Made by a program: the position numbers and the translations under genes. Positions 17,085-25,316 of a stretch of 64,000 nt of DNA are shown one piece after another. Numbering within the stretch: position 1 is the first letter of the stretch; every line of letters begins with the position of its first letter. The notes under the pieces were generated by a model. It was given only the letters and a program-made list of their open reading frames with translations. It was not told the DNA's origin and did not search any database. The stretch is from Pseudomonadota bacterium (GTDB lineage Bacteria; Pseudomonadota; Alphaproteobacteria; Rhizobiales; Xanthobacteraceae): assembly GCA_023422775.1 (NCBI GenBank), contig JAFAGM010000005.1:1-64000 (forward strand). The letters run 5' to 3'.

Positions 17085-17968
17085 TTGCCGGCCCCCTCCA
17101 GACCCAGCAGACGGTGACGCACGCGCTCGGTGATGAAATCGATCAGCATGACGGTGACGATGATGAGCACAAGTATGGCGCTGACATCCGTGTAGTAGAA
17201 TTTGCGAACGGCCTCGATCAGGTCCTGTCCGATCCCGCCAGCCCCGACAAACCCCATCACCGCCGCGCCGCGCACGTTGATCTCGAATCTCAACAGGCCA
17301 TAGCTTACGAAATTTGAAAGCACCTGGGGCACCGCACCAAACCGGACAATCTGGATCCAGCTCCCACCGCTCGCTGCCACGCCCTCGATCGGCTTGCTAT
17401 CGATGTTCTCGACGACTTCGGCGAACTGCTTGCCGAGTGCGCCTGCGGTATGGATCGCAATGGCGAGAACACCGGGGAGCGGACCCAGACCGAACGCCAG
17501 TACGAAAATCAGGGCGAAGACGATCTCCGGCACGGTGCGGCAGAATTCGAGGAGGCGGCGCGTGGCAAAGACGATCGCGCGCGACTTGACGAGATTAGCT
17601 GATGCCAGGAAGCAGAGAACGAAGCCGCATGTCCCCCCGGCAAGGGTGCCCATATAGGCAATCAGCAGCGTATCTCCGAGGAGCCGTGCCCAGCGGGGCA
17701 GTCCCCAAAACCATTCCGTGAGATCAACCCACGCCGACGAGAACGAAAACTTCGGAGCTATGCCTGCAAAGTAAGCCGGAAAGCGCCAGAAGTTCTCGAC
17801 AAACGTCGACAGGTTGACATCGCCCATCCAGCCGGCGGCGAGCGTCGCAACGATCAGGAGGGCCGAACCCAGCCATACGCGCCGCCGCTTGGCGGCAACG
17901 GCGGCCGCGTAGCGTTCGCCAAGCTCCTGCAGCCTGGCCTGCGGAAATTCGGGGACTGCTGCCGGCAT
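17081..17968 (-). CDS. phnE: Phosphonate ABC transporter permease PhnE (first copy)
   Basis: 295 residues, about six membrane helices after a cytoplasmic N-terminal extension. The loop GVAASGGSWIQIVRFGAVPQ and INVRGAAVMGFVGAGGIGQD are the PhnE signatures. It follows phnD after a short gap that contains a stable hairpin. Confidence 0.93.
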   Translation of the reverse strand: MPAAVPEFPQARLQELGERYAAAVAAKRRRVWLGSALLIVATLAAGWMGDVNLSTFVENFWRFPAYFAGIAPKFSFSSAWVDLTEWFWGLPRWARLLGDTLLIAYMGTLAGGTCGFVLCFLASANLVKSRAIVFATRRLLEFCRTVPEIVFALIFVLAFGLGPLPGVLAIAIHTAGALGKQFAEVVENIDSKPIEGVAASGGSWIQIVRFGAVPQVLSNFVSYGLLRFEINVRGAAVMGFVGAGGIGQDLIEAVRKFYYTDVSAILVLIIVTVMLIDFITERVRHRLLGLEGAGK

Positions 17969-17989
17969 GGGATTTTCTGAATAGAGAAT

Positions 17990-18011
17990 GGGCAGATCTC
18001 GCGATCTGCCC
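17990..18011 (-). other. Intercistronic hairpin between phnD and phnE
   Basis: gggcagatc-tcgc-gatctgccc forms a perfect 9-bp stem with a 4-base loop. There is no T-run, so it is more likely an mRNA-stabilising or attenuating structure downstream of the binding-protein gene than a full terminator. Confidence 0.6.
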
Positions 18012-18036
18012 GTATCATCCCGTTACGTCGTTCGGT

Positions 18037-18945
18037 TCAGGACTTCTGCTTGCGGATGCTGTCGACGAACTTGATCAGATCGACCACCGGCTCATAGGAT
18101 TTATGGTCGACCTCGACGAACGGCAACTGTTTGCCCTGATAAATCTTGTCGAACGCCGCCTTGTCCTTTACCGCGATTTCCAGCACCGCCTTCTTGATCG
18201 CCGCCTTGAGGTCGGCAGGCAGGGTGCTGAGATAGGCCATCGGCGAATTCACAATCTGTTCGGACTTCATGATGATCCTGAAGTCGGCGGCCTTCGCCAT
18301 GCCTTTCCGTTCCATCCGGAGCAGGTTCGATTCCTTTTCGTCGTTCCACCAGTTGAACGCCGCGTCGCAGGTCCCCTGGCCGAGTGCGATGACCGCGTTC
18401 TCATGGCTTCCCGAATAGACCACCTTGGCGAAGAATTTCTCCGGGTCGATGCCCATCTTGTCCATCGCGAACCGCGGCACGTTGTTGCCCGATGTCGAGT
18501 TGGGATCGACCAGGCAGAGGTTCTTGCCCTTCAGATCCTTGATGTCCTTGTAGCTCGAATCGCTCTTCACATAGAGAACCGAGTAATATCCCTTGGTCCC
18601 GTCGCCGTTCACCTCGATCGCGAACGGCTCAACCTTGGCACCGATAATGTAGGCGCGAGCGTAGGACGCCGGCCCGTACATCGCGATGTGGATATTGCCG
18701 GCGCGCTGGCCTTCGATCACGGCGGCATAATCGTTGGCGATCCGAAGTGTGACCTTCGTACCGAGTTCGCGGGAGAGATATTCCGTCAGCGGCGTCCAGC
18801 GGTCCGTCGTGCCCGAGGCGTTCTCATCGGGGACCTTGGCGAACACCAGTTCGGGATACTTTGACTTCCAATCCTGTGCCGACGCGGCGGATGCCGAGAA
18901 TGCCAGTCCCGCCGCCACGGCGAGAATCATACGACGATTGATCAT
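18037..18945 (-). CDS. phnD: Phosphonate ABC transporter substrate-binding protein PhnD
   Basis: 302 residues. Signal peptide MINRRMILAVAAGLAFSASA with cleavage near ASA-QD, then the PhnD-like fold: VDPNSTSGNNVPRFAM is the phosphonate-binding loop pattern, followed by VVYSGSHENAVIALGQGTCD. Periplasmic receptor for the PhnCE importer. Located 74 bases after phnC. Confidence 0.95.
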   Translation of the reverse strand: MINRRMILAVAAGLAFSASAASAQDWKSKYPELVFAKVPDENASGTTDRWTPLTEYLSRELGTKVTLRIANDYAAVIEGQRAGNIHIAMYGPASYARAYIIGAKVEPFAIEVNGDGTKGYYSVLYVKSDSSYKDIKDLKGKNLCLVDPNSTSGNNVPRFAMDKMGIDPEKFFAKVVYSGSHENAVIALGQGTCDAAFNWWNDEKESNLLRMERKGMAKAADFRIIMKSEQIVNSPMAYLSTLPADLKAAIKKAVLEIAVKDKAAFDKIYQGKQLPFVEVDHKSYEPVVDLIKFVDSIRKQKS

Positions 18946-19019
18946 GACGTCTCCTGTTCTGCATTTGACGAAGCTGGCGGTTCCGACCGCACAGCCTAAA
19001 TTGTTACGGACGCAAGCAC

Positions 19020-19835
19020 TCAGGCAGCGGCAACCGCCCCAAGAGCCGGAATCTGCGAAGGGGCCGGAAGCTGCTCGGGCGCAACGCCCATTACCTCGTT
19101 CGCCTCGAGATCGTAGAGTTCGCGGGCGATGCTATCGGTCAGCGCCGCAGGCGCCCCGTCGAAGACGATCCGCCCCGAGGCCATGCCGATCAGGCGGTCG
19201 CAATAACTGCGCGCCAGATCGAGCGAATGCAGGTTGCAGATCACGGTGATCCCGAAGTGCTTGTTGATGCGCAGCAGCGCATCCATGACCACCTTGGTGT
19301 TGCGGGGATCAAGCGATGCGATCGGCTCGTCGGCGAGAATGATCTCCGGGTTCTGCACCAGCGCGCGCGCAATCGCAACGCGCTGCTGCTGGCCACCCGA
19401 GAGCTGATCGGCGCGCTGCGCTGCAATCGACGCCATGTCGAACTGTTCCAGCGCGGACATTGCAATTGCCTTGTCTTCTTCCGGCCAGAGCTGCGCCAGC
19501 GAACGCCATGCCGGCACCGTCGCCAGCCTTCCCATCAGCACGTTGGTCAGCACATCGAGCCGGCCGACCAGGTTGAACTGCTGAAAGATCATCGCCGACC
19601 GGGCACGCCATTGCCGCAGGTCCCTGCCGCGCAGCGCCGTGACGTCGAGGCCGTCAAACAGGATGCGACCCGCGGACGGTTCGGCGAGGCGGTTGATCAT
19701 CCGCAGCAGCGTCGACTTGCCGGCACCGGAACGGCCGATCACCCCGACGAAGCCGCCGGGCGCGACTGAGAATGATGCATTGTCGACCGCGGCTTTCGTG
19801 CCAAATCGGCACGTCAGACCTTCCACCACCAGCAT
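19020..19835 (-). CDS. phnC: Phosphonate ABC transporter ATP-binding protein PhnC
   Basis: 271 residues: Walker A GRSGAGKSTLLRMINRL, Q-loop FQQFNLVGRLDVLTNVLMGR, signature LSGGQQQRVAIARA, Walker B IILADEPIASLDP. First gene of phnCDEE, with a PHO box in front on the same strand. Confidence 0.95.
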   Translation of the reverse strand: MLVVEGLTCRFGTKAAVDNASFSVAPGGFVGVIGRSGAGKSTLLRMINRLAEPSAGRILFDGLDVTALRGRDLRQWRARSAMIFQQFNLVGRLDVLTNVLMGRLATVPAWRSLAQLWPEEDKAIAMSALEQFDMASIAAQRADQLSGGQQQRVAIARALVQNPEIILADEPIASLDPRNTKVVMDALLRINKHFGITVICNLHSLDLARSYCDRLIGMASGRIVFDGAPAALTDSIARELYDLEANEVMGVAPEQLPAPSQIPALGAVAAA

Positions 19836-19881
19836 GCAGGGCTCCGGAACGCTTGTTTGTCTCCATCGCTATCGTCTGGAT

Positions 19882-19899
19882 TCTACAGTTGTGTGACAG
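19882..19899 (-). promoter_or_regulatory. PHO box upstream of phnC
   Basis: Minus strand CTGTCAC-ACAA-CTGTAGA: first heptamer 6 of 7, second 5 of 7 to CTGTCAT, correct 4-base spacer. It lies 47-64 bases upstream of the phnC start. Confidence 0.6.
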
Positions 19900-19936
19900 T
19901 CGTGCGGCGGCGCACGCGCCGTCCACAGCGTGCCGC

Positions 19937-19965
19937 CTGTCATCGACTTGTCACGACACTGTCAT
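19937..19965 (+). promoter_or_regulatory. Triple PHO box upstream of the acyltransferase / phnM2 unit
   Basis: Three heptamers in 11-base phase on the plus strand: CTGTCAT (19937), TTGTCAC (19948) and CTGTCAT (19959), with 4-base spacers. Two units are perfect and one is close. This is the best PHO site in the window, 52 bases before the start at 20017. Confidence 0.85.
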
Positions 19966-20016
19966 CATGCCAATCGATGACGTCCGGGCTCTTCAAGTTT
20001 CGTCACAGGAATTCGC

Positions 20017-20670
20017 ATGGCCGGCAAATTGCTCTCAGTCGAACCGACCGTCGATCCATCGGCGAAACTGCACGACACAAGGCTCGGCGCCTATTGCGAG
20101 GTCGGCGCGCGCACGATCCTGCACGAAGTGACGATGGATAATTATTCCTACGTCGTGAACGACGCCCAGATCACCTACACCTCGATCGGGAAATTCTGCT
20201 CGATCGCGGCAATGACGCGGATCAACCCGGGCAATCATCCGATGCAGCGGGCTTCGCAGGCGCATTTCACCTATCGCGCCAGCTCATATTTCCCGGGAGA
20301 GAGCGACGATACGGAGTTCTTCGCGTGGCGCCGCAGCCACCACGTCGACATCGGCCACGACGTCTGGATCGGGCACGGCGCCGTGATCCTGCCGGGCCGC
20401 AACGTCGGCACCGGCGCCGTCGTCGCGGCCGGCGCGATCGTGACCAGGGACGTTCCGGCCTACACCATCGTCGCCGGAAATCCGGCGCGGATCATCCGGC
20501 GCCGGTTTTCGGAAGATGTAGCTAGCCGCTTGTCGGAACTTGCCTGGTGGGACTGGGACCATGAAGCGCTGCGCCGCGCCCTGCCCGATTTTCGCAAACT
20601 GGCGGTCGAGGAGTTCATCGACAAGTATGCGGCTGCCACCGCTGCCGCGCATATTGAAGTCCGGACATGA
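20017..20670 (+). CDS. Phosphonate-metabolism hexapeptide-repeat transferase (DapH/DapD/GlmU-related)
   Basis: 217-residue left-handed beta-helix protein. Hexapeptide turns are seen in VDPSAKLHDTRLGAYCEVGA, in SYVVNDAQITYTSIGKFCSI, and in IGHDVWIGHGAVILPGRNVG; VAAGAIVTRDVPAYTIVAGN is the usual last coil. This family is regularly found in phn loci; the acceptor is unknown, acetylation of aminoalkylphosphonates being a possibility. AGGA six bases before the ATG supports the start. First gene of the divergent PhoB-controlled unit. Confidence 0.88.
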   Translation: MAGKLLSVEPTVDPSAKLHDTRLGAYCEVGARTILHEVTMDNYSYVVNDAQITYTSIGKFCSIAAMTRINPGNHPMQRASQAHFTYRASSYFPGESDDTEFFAWRRSHHVDIGHDVWIGHGAVILPGRNVGTGAVVAAGAIVTRDVPAYTIVAGNPARIIRRRFSEDVASRLSELAWWDWDHEALRRALPDFRKLAVEEFIDKYAAATAAAHIEVRT

Positions 20671-20682
20671 AAGCGTGGTGAA

Positions 20683-21876
20683 ATGACCAATCTATCGATC
20701 GAAGGCGGCCAGGCACTCGTTGGCGGCGAGTTCGTCGAAGTCTCGCTCCGCATCGCCGGGCGCGACATCGTCGCGGTGGATTCGGCGGCGGAACGGGGCT
20801 CGGTCGGCATCGACGCCAGCGGCCTGAAGGTGCTGCCGGGCATCATCGACCTGCATGGCGACGCCTTCGAGCGGCAGATGATGCCCCGCCCGGGCGTCGA
20901 CTTTCCCATCGATGTGGCCCTGGTCGACAGTGACCGGCAGGCGATCGCCAACGGCATCACCACCGTCTTTCATGCCACGACGTGGTCGTGGGAGCCCGGC
21001 CTCCGGGGCGCCGACAACGCCTGCCAGTTGCTCGACAATATCGAGATCCTGCGGCCGAAGCTGGCGGCGGACACCCGCTTCCATCTCCGCCACGAGACCT
21101 ACAATCTCGATGCCGAAGCCGAGATCACCCAATGGCTTTCCGACGGCCGGATCGACCTGTTCGCGTTCAACGACCACATGGACTCCACGGTCGCGAGCCT
21201 TGCGAAGCCGCAGAAGCGCAGCCGCATGGTCGAACGGACCGGTCTCACGAGCGAAGCCTTCGACCAACTGGTCCAGCGTATCGTGACGCGCGGCGACGAA
21301 GTCCCGGCATCGAACGCGCGGCTGGCGGAAGCGGCACGGGCCGCCGGCGTCAGAATGCTGTCGCATGATGACGAAACGCCTGCGATGCGGAAGGCCTTCC
21401 GTGCGCATGGCGTCAGCATCGCCGAGTTTCCCGTCAATGAGGAGACCGCGCGCGAAGCAGCCGAAGGCGGCGACTTCATCGTGTTCGGCGCGCCCAATGT
21501 GGTGCGCGGCGGCAGCCATACCGGATGGACCAAGGCGGCGGACATGATCGCCAAGGGCCTCTGTTCGGTGCTTGCGTCCGACTATTACTATCCTGCGCAG
21601 TTGCTGGCTGCGTTCCGTCTCGTCAACGACGGCATATTGCCGTTGGCCAAGGCCTGGGACCTGATATCGGCAAACCCGGCCGGCGCCGCCGGCCTGACCG
21701 ATCGTGGCGTACTTGCCGAAGGGCGGCGCGCCGACATTATCCTCGTCAATGACGAAGTGCCGCTGCGGCCACGCATCGTCGGGGTCATCGCCGCCGGGCG
21801 GCTAGTTCATCTCACCGAAGCCGACCGACTGATCCGATATGCAGCGGTGCCGTGCAAGGCGGTTGCGGCGGCGTGA
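20683..21876 (+). CDS. phnM: Second PhnM-type diphosphatase (PhnM paralog)
   Basis: 397-residue amidohydrolase of the PhnM family, divergent from the copy at 9618-10775. It keeps the metal motif GIIDLHGDAFER, FNDHMDS in place of the other copy's MDHTPGQ, MLSHDDET, GAPNVVRGGSHTGW and ASDYYYPAQLLAA. The substitution of the region after the HxD motif and of the PGQ loop suggests an altered substrate. 12 bases after the acyltransferase gene; its stop nearly touches the next gene. Confidence 0.88.
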   Translation: MTNLSIEGGQALVGGEFVEVSLRIAGRDIVAVDSAAERGSVGIDASGLKVLPGIIDLHGDAFERQMMPRPGVDFPIDVALVDSDRQAIANGITTVFHATTWSWEPGLRGADNACQLLDNIEILRPKLAADTRFHLRHETYNLDAEAEITQWLSDGRIDLFAFNDHMDSTVASLAKPQKRSRMVERTGLTSEAFDQLVQRIVTRGDEVPASNARLAEAARAAGVRMLSHDDETPAMRKAFRAHGVSIAEFPVNEETAREAAEGGDFIVFGAPNVVRGGSHTGWTKAADMIAKGLCSVLASDYYYPAQLLAAFRLVNDGILPLAKAWDLISANPAGAAGLTDRGVLAEGRRADIILVNDEVPLRPRIVGVIAAGRLVHLTEADRLIRYAAVPCKAVAAA

Positions 21877-21896
21877 GCCGGCCCTATTCTGCCGAC

Positions 21897-22598
21897 ATGA
21901 CCGATTCTGCGCGCTACGCGATCTACTATGCCCCGGCGCCTGGAAGCGGCCTCGATCGCTTCGGCGCGGCGCTGCTCGGCTATGACGCCTTCAAGGCCGA
22001 GGACCTGCCCTTTCCCGAAGGCATTCCGCAGACCACGCCATATTGGCGCGAACTGACCGGCGATCCTCGAAAATACGGCTTTCATGCCACGCTGAAGGCA
22101 CCGATGTCGCTCGCGCCCGGCAGGACCGAAGCCGAGCTTGTTTCCGCCTGCGAGGCGTTTGCCGCAATGCCGCGGGCGATCCCGGTGATCAGGCCGGTGG
22201 TCGATTCGATCAGCGGCTTCATCGCGGTGATCCTGGCCGAGCCGTCGGCGGAGTTGATCCAGTTCGCCGCGGATTGCGTCACCGGGTTCGATTCGTTCCG
22301 CGCGCCGCTCACGGAGGTTGATCGCGCACGGCGAAATCCTTCCCGGCTGACTCCGCGACAGCGCGAACATCTCGATCGCTGGGGATACCCCTATGTGATG
22401 GAAGACTTCCGCTTTCACATGACGCTTACCGGCCGTGTCAGTGCCGAGCGGCGCGACGCGTTGGTATCGATGCTGCGCAATCGCTTTGCCACGCTTGGCC
22501 TCTCGTCGCTCGCGATCGACAGGATCGCGCTATTCCGCCAGGACGACGCGAATTCCCGCTTCCGGATCGTGCAGCAATACGAACTCGCGCAAGCGTAG
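21897..22598 (+). CDS. DUF1045 phosphonate-operon protein, 2H phosphoesterase fold
   Basis: 233 residues. Two histidine motifs about 110 residues apart, FHATLKAP and FHMTLTGR, identify the 2H phosphoesterase superfamily, whose members act on cyclic phosphodiesters or 2',5' links. DUF1045 proteins are typical of phn operons. No PhnP (the metal-dependent cyclic ribose phosphate phosphodiesterase) gene is visible here, so this protein is a candidate to open ribose 1,2-cyclic phosphate; that is inference. ATG 21897 gives the common start MTxxARYAIYYAP; a GTG at 21873 overlapping the phnM stop is possible. Confidence 0.82.
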   Translation: MTDSARYAIYYAPAPGSGLDRFGAALLGYDAFKAEDLPFPEGIPQTTPYWRELTGDPRKYGFHATLKAPMSLAPGRTEAELVSACEAFAAMPRAIPVIRPVVDSISGFIAVILAEPSAELIQFAADCVTGFDSFRAPLTEVDRARRNPSRLTPRQREHLDRWGYPYVMEDFRFHMTLTGRVSAERRDALVSMLRNRFATLGLSSLAIDRIALFRQDDANSRFRIVQQYELAQA

Positions 22599-22607
22599 GC
22601 GTGGCGA

Positions 22608-24194
22608 TCAAAATTGCCGGGCCAGCGCCCGGATAGCCCGCGCATCAGGCCGCGGCTCGATATCGACCGACCACAGGTCCCTGTTGTCGACATCCTTCAA
22701 GGTCACCGTCATGACCTGCGATTTCCCGTCTATGTCGACGCGGCCGAAGAACTGCAGCCCGAAGCACGGCGCGAGGTTTTCGCCCTGCTCTTCGCTGCAG
22801 CCTTTCTGGTACATGGCCTCAGGGCCAAAGGTATTGTCCAGCGGGCCCGGCCCCCATGTCCCCGCGTGCAGCGGGCCGGAAATGAATTCCCAGAACGGCT
22901 CGAAATCCTGGAATACCGCGCGGTTTGGATCATAATGATGCGCGGCCGTGTAGTGCATGTCGGCGGTGAGCCAGACCGTATTCCTGACGCCCGCGCGTTT
23001 CAGGAACGACAGCAGATCGGCGATCTCGCATTCGCGCCGCTCCGGCATGCCATCGCCGAGCGCGATCGCATCTTCGCTGATCACGCCGATCGGCATGTCG
23101 GCCGCGATTACCTTCCAGGTCGCGTCGGAAGCCGCGAGTTCGCGCTTCAACCAGGCCAGTTGCAACGGTCCAAGGATGCAGGCGTCGTTGCCGTCGCCGC
23201 GCCGGTTCAGCGTCGAATCGCGGTAGCTGCGCATGTCGATCAGGAAGACGTCGAGCAGCGGTCCATAGCCGACCTTGCGATAGATCCGGCCGGCGTGTGC
23301 CGGCGAGCTGCGGATCGGCATGAACTCGTGAAACGCGCGGGCGGCGCGCGCCACAAGCCGTGACGTGCCGTCCTCGGCATAACCGGTATCGTCAGCGGTG
23401 CCGATCGGCGACCAGTCGTTGGTCACCTCGTGATCGTCCCACTGCGCGAGCATCGGCACCTGCGCGTTGAAGGCGCGAAGGTTCTCGTCGAGCAGGTTAT
23501 ATTTGTAGTTGCCGCGAAACTGCGTCAGGCTTTGCGCGACGACGGATTTGTCTTCCGTGACGATATTCCGCCAGGACGTTCCATCGGGCAGTTTCAACTC
23601 CGCCTCGATCGGGCAATCCGCATAGATGTGGTCGCCGCAGTGGATGAAGAAATCCGGCCGGTTCTCCAGCATGGTACGGTAGGTTCGCATCCCGCCGCGC
23701 GCGAAATCGATGCCCCAGCCCTGCCCCGCGGTATCGCCGGACCAGGCGAACGAGACCGAGCGGCGCTCTACCGGCGCGGTGCGGAAATGCCCGACCTGGG
23801 CATCGCCTGCGATGCCGGCTTCCGCGATATTCTCGAAGCGAACGCGATAGAAAATATCCTGCCCGGCAGGCAGCCCTCCGAACAGCACCTTCGACGTGAA
23901 ATCCGAGTCCGCCAAGGCTTCCGACGAAGCGGCGCCAAGGATCGTCTTGAAGCTGTCGTCGGCGGCACACTCCACCACCATCCGAGCGGCCCGGTCGGCC
24001 CTCGCCCAAATGATCGCGGAATCCGCGGCGACGTCGCCCGATGCAATTCCGCCGTCGATCCGCGGACGATTCGCCGCGCGGCTCAGATAAGGCATCGCGA
24101 GACCGCCCAATCCCGCCAGCGCTACCGTCGATGCCGAGCGGACCAGCAGTTTGCGTCTGGTCAGGCCCCGCTCCGCACGTATTGCAATCGGCAT
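22608..24194 (-). CDS. phoD: Alkaline phosphatase D (PhoD-like), Tat-exported
   Basis: 528 residues. A twin-arginine signal (LTRRKLLVRSASTVALAGLG) precedes the PhoD N-terminal domain (IASGDVAADSAIIWARAD) and the catalytic domain with DFFIHCGDHIYAD, MLAQWDDHEVTNDW and WLTADMHYTAAHHYDP, the metal-ligand motifs. It releases phosphate from mono- or diesters in the periplasm using Ca/Fe. The ATG at 24194 is preceded by GAGAGG; the frame is open further upstream but the Tat motif fixes the start. A PHO box lies 68 bases upstream, inside the lysR 3' end. Confidence 0.92.
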   Translation of the reverse strand: MPIAIRAERGLTRRKLLVRSASTVALAGLGGLAMPYLSRAANRPRIDGGIASGDVAADSAIIWARADRAARMVVECAADDSFKTILGAASSEALADSDFTSKVLFGGLPAGQDIFYRVRFENIAEAGIAGDAQVGHFRTAPVERRSVSFAWSGDTAGQGWGIDFARGGMRTYRTMLENRPDFFIHCGDHIYADCPIEAELKLPDGTSWRNIVTEDKSVVAQSLTQFRGNYKYNLLDENLRAFNAQVPMLAQWDDHEVTNDWSPIGTADDTGYAEDGTSRLVARAARAFHEFMPIRSSPAHAGRIYRKVGYGPLLDVFLIDMRSYRDSTLNRRGDGNDACILGPLQLAWLKRELAASDATWKVIAADMPIGVISEDAIALGDGMPERRECEIADLLSFLKRAGVRNTVWLTADMHYTAAHHYDPNRAVFQDFEPFWEFISGPLHAGTWGPGPLDNTFGPEAMYQKGCSEEQGENLAPCFGLQFFGRVDIDGKSQVMTVTLKDVDNRDLWSVDIEPRPDARAIRALARQF

Positions 24195-24259
24195 TCCGAG
24201 CACCTCTCGTCGAATCGTGACGAAGGGTGCCCGCTCAACTTGACCATGAACCGAAGGAT

Positions 24260-25153
24260 TTACGACAGACGGATGACTGCGCCCGCATCCGACGGCAACA
24301 GATTGCGCGCGTGAAAGAACAATTCCACGAGTTTCCCCTTCGCGCCGGCCAGCGAGAAAATATACTCGGGAAGTTCGACGTCCATTTCCGACACCACGAC
24401 TTTCGCGATTCTGTCGATGCGGCTCGAGCCGTGCTCCCAGATGAAGCCGACGCCGAGCTGGTTCGCCACCGCCTCCAGCATGCCTTCCCTCGTATTGACG
24501 ACGATTGCAGGCTCCGGCCGCAATCCGGCGGCACGAAAACCCTTGTCGACGACGCGCTGGGTCGAGGAACTGCCGGTGCGAAACACGAGGGGATATTGCG
24601 TCAACTCTGATATCGGCACCTGGCACCGGTTCAGCGGATGCGCGGGATGGCAGATCGCAACGACCCGCTGGCTCAGACAGACCTCGGATCGAAACCGGCG
24701 GTCCTGGGGCACATCCGGGAGTACCGCGACGTCAACGCGCCGATCGATGACGGCGGCCACGATGTCCGACCAGTTTCCGATTTCGACGCGGATCTGGATT
24801 TTCGGATAGAGCCTCTTGAACGAGGAAATCAGCACCATTCCCGGCATCGAATTGCCGAGGCCAACGCGCAGCTCACCGCCGGCCAACTCCTCGCGCTGTT
24901 CGAGAATCGCGACCGCATCGGCTTCCATCGCCTCGATCCGGTTGGTGGCTGCATAAAGCTGGCGGCACAGCGGCGTTGCCACCAGGCTATGGCCGTGCCG
25001 GTCAAAGAGCCTGACGTCGAACTCGGCCTCGAGTTCGCGAACCAGTTGCGCGACCGACGGCTGCGAGACGCCGAGACGTCTTGCCGCAGCCGAAAAATTG
25101 CCGGCCTCAAACACCGCGTTCACGGCGCGCACGCGCGATGACGTTAAAGCCAC
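24260..25153 (-). CDS. LysR family transcriptional regulator
   Basis: 297 residues: N-terminal helix-turn-helix VRAVNAVFEAGNFSAAARRL followed by GVSQPSVAQLVRELE, then a LysR substrate-binding domain (GGELRVGLGNSMPGMVLISS). Only a GTG (25153) is available as start. Divergent from the ABC importer and phosphodiesterase operon, which it probably controls; it also reads towards phoD, and the phoD PHO box lies in its last codons. The inducer is unknown. Confidence 0.88.
   Translation of the reverse strand: MALTSSRVRAVNAVFEAGNFSAAARRLGVSQPSVAQLVRELEAEFDVRLFDRHGHSLVATPLCRQLYAATNRIEAMEADAVAILEQREELAGGELRVGLGNSMPGMVLISSFKRLYPKIQIRVEIGNWSDIVAAVIDRRVDVAVLPDVPQDRRFRSEVCLSQRVVAICHPAHPLNRCQVPISELTQYPLVFRTGSSSTQRVVDKGFRAAGLRPEPAIVVNTREGMLEAVANQLGVGFIWEHGSSRIDRIAKVVVSEMDVELPEYIFSLAGAKGKLVELFFHARNLLPSDAGAVIRLS
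24262..24279 (-). promoter_or_regulatory. PHO box upstream of phoD
   Basis: Minus strand CAGTCAT-CCGT-CTGTCGT, each heptamer 6 of 7 to CTGTCAT with the correct 4-base spacer. It lies within the 3' end of the lysR coding region, which implies that phoD has its own promoter there. Confidence 0.65.
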
Positions 25154-25244
25154 GTCGATTCAAGCCCCCAGGGTCGAACCACTTCCGACGTGCCAGAAAT
25201 TAGCCAGAAGCAAATCCTTCGTTTTGTATAGGGAATTCCTTTGA

Positions 25245-25262
25245 CCGTTATGTGACTGTCAA
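25245..25262 (+). promoter_or_regulatory. PHO box upstream of the ABC importer / phosphodiesterase operon
   Basis: Plus strand CCGTTAT-GTGA-CTGTCAA: 5 and 6 of 7 matches to the CTGTCAT heptamer with correct 4-base spacing. It ends 54 bases before the ATG at 25317, in the lysR divergent region. Confidence 0.55.
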
Positions 25263-25316
25263 GCGCCGCCCCTAATCATCGCCCCGTTGCCGCATTGCAA
25301 GTGGAGGCGCCGGCGA

